Of a stretch of 5,790 nucleotides of DNA, positions 5,565 to 5,790 are shown one piece after another (position 1 is the stretch's first letter; every line of letters begins with the position of its first letter). This DNA is from Bacteroidota bacterium (GTDB lineage: Bacteria > Bacteroidota > Bacteroidia > Cytophagales > Cyclobacteriaceae). The stretch is taken from the NCBI GenBank assembly GCA_024643595.1, contig JAHEMS010000246.1:1-5790 (forward strand), written 5' to 3'. A model generated the notes under the pieces. That model searched no databases, was not told where the DNA came from, and worked only from the letters and a program-made list of their open reading frames with translations. Both the position numbers and the translations under genes were made by a program.

Positions 5565-5790
5565 CTTACTAATTCAAGGTAGCCAGTAATAGGTTTTGAT
5601 CCATTCCGTTTGTCAATAATATAGAAATAAGTGCCATCCGGTACCTGATCTCCAAGGAAATAAACTCCATTTTCTCCTATTCCTCTGAACACAACATCAG
5701 TATTATTATAACCGTCAGCTTCATACACTTTTACTCCCGACCGATTGAATACTTTCACATTATTTCCAGGGAACTGTTGCAGGCAGTCAA
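5561..5790 (-). CDS. C-terminus of a secreted protein with gliding-associated/T9SS type B sorting domain, 5'-partial
   Basis: Only the last 75 codons are in the window. They form most of a CHU_C-like gliding-motility-associated C-terminal domain, which directs export through the type IX system. Counting Asp at 5786-5788 as visible residue 1, the domain shows FPGNNVKVFNRSGVKVYE (6-23), GYNN (26-29), GENGVYFLG (37-45), VPDGTYFYIID (49-59) and a final ITGYLELVR. The frame is open to the right edge, so the GTG at 5756-5758 is an internal Val and not a start. Such proteins are often very large surface adhesins or repeat proteins; what the rest of this one does cannot be told here. It is the first visible gene of the minus-strand operon with the PorP/SprF-like protein and the barrel, and the promoter must lie outside the window. 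Confidence 0.92.
   Translation of the reverse strand, partial: DCLQQFPGNNVKVFNRSGVKVYEADGYNNTDVVFRGIGENGVYFLGDQVPDGTYFYIIDKRNGSKPITGYLELVR

Noticed and set aside
5756..5758. GTG on the minus strand as the start of a 65-residue protein
   Set aside because: The frame continues to the right edge with domain-consistent residues (LQQFPGNN), so this is an internal codon of a partial gene.
1..5790. Mobile elements, CRISPR arrays, tRNA or rRNA genes, phage or defence genes
   Set aside because: No transposase, integrase, repeat-spacer pattern, cloverleaf or rRNA sequence was seen. The genes are ordinary chromosomal ones with similar base composition.

Overview
The window looks like a chromosomal segment from a member of the Bacteroidota, probably a gliding or environmental lineage of the Cytophagales/Chitinophagales kind. 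The strongest evidence is at the right end, where a protein with a gliding-associated (CHU_C-like) type IX secretion signal is followed by a PorP/SprF-family outer-membrane protein. That pairing is known only from this phylum. Moderate GC, a TAnnTTTG-like promoter element and a single-chain alpha+beta 2-oxoacid dehydrogenase E1 fit the same assignment. The genus cannot be fixed from what is visible.

Layout, left to right. Bases 1-806 (+) hold the 3' part of a type I-beta DAHP synthase gene, the first step of the shikimate pathway; its frame runs off the left edge. A strong two-way terminator at 805-842 separates it from a convergent small heat-shock protein gene (Hsp20, 949-1395, -). A 218-base divergent spacer (1396-1613) carries an unusually good Shine-Dalgarno sequence for hsp20, an inverted repeat, a palindrome, a possible 18-codon leader ORF and a TATATTTG element. 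It leads into a 697-residue fused E1 of a branched-chain-type 2-oxoacid dehydrogenase (1614-3707, +). The E1 stop codon overlaps the stop codon of a convergent gene.

The right third is a minus-strand operon read from the right edge leftward: (i) the C-terminal end of a large secreted protein with a gliding/type IX type B sorting domain (5561-5790, running off the window); (ii) a PorP/SprF-family protein (4635-5564) whose ATG overlaps the previous TGA as ATGA; (iii) a PorT-like outer-membrane beta-barrel protein with a lysine-rich C-terminal tail (3704-4588). The likely reading is a cargo protein, its dedicated PorP/SprF-type partner and a third outer-membrane component made together.

Most of the window is ordinary core metabolism and stress response. 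No mobile element, CRISPR array, tRNA or rRNA is visible. The points most worth following are the cargo/PorP/barrel operon, the overlapping convergent ends of the E1 and barrel genes, and the compact divergent regulatory spacer between hsp20 and E1.
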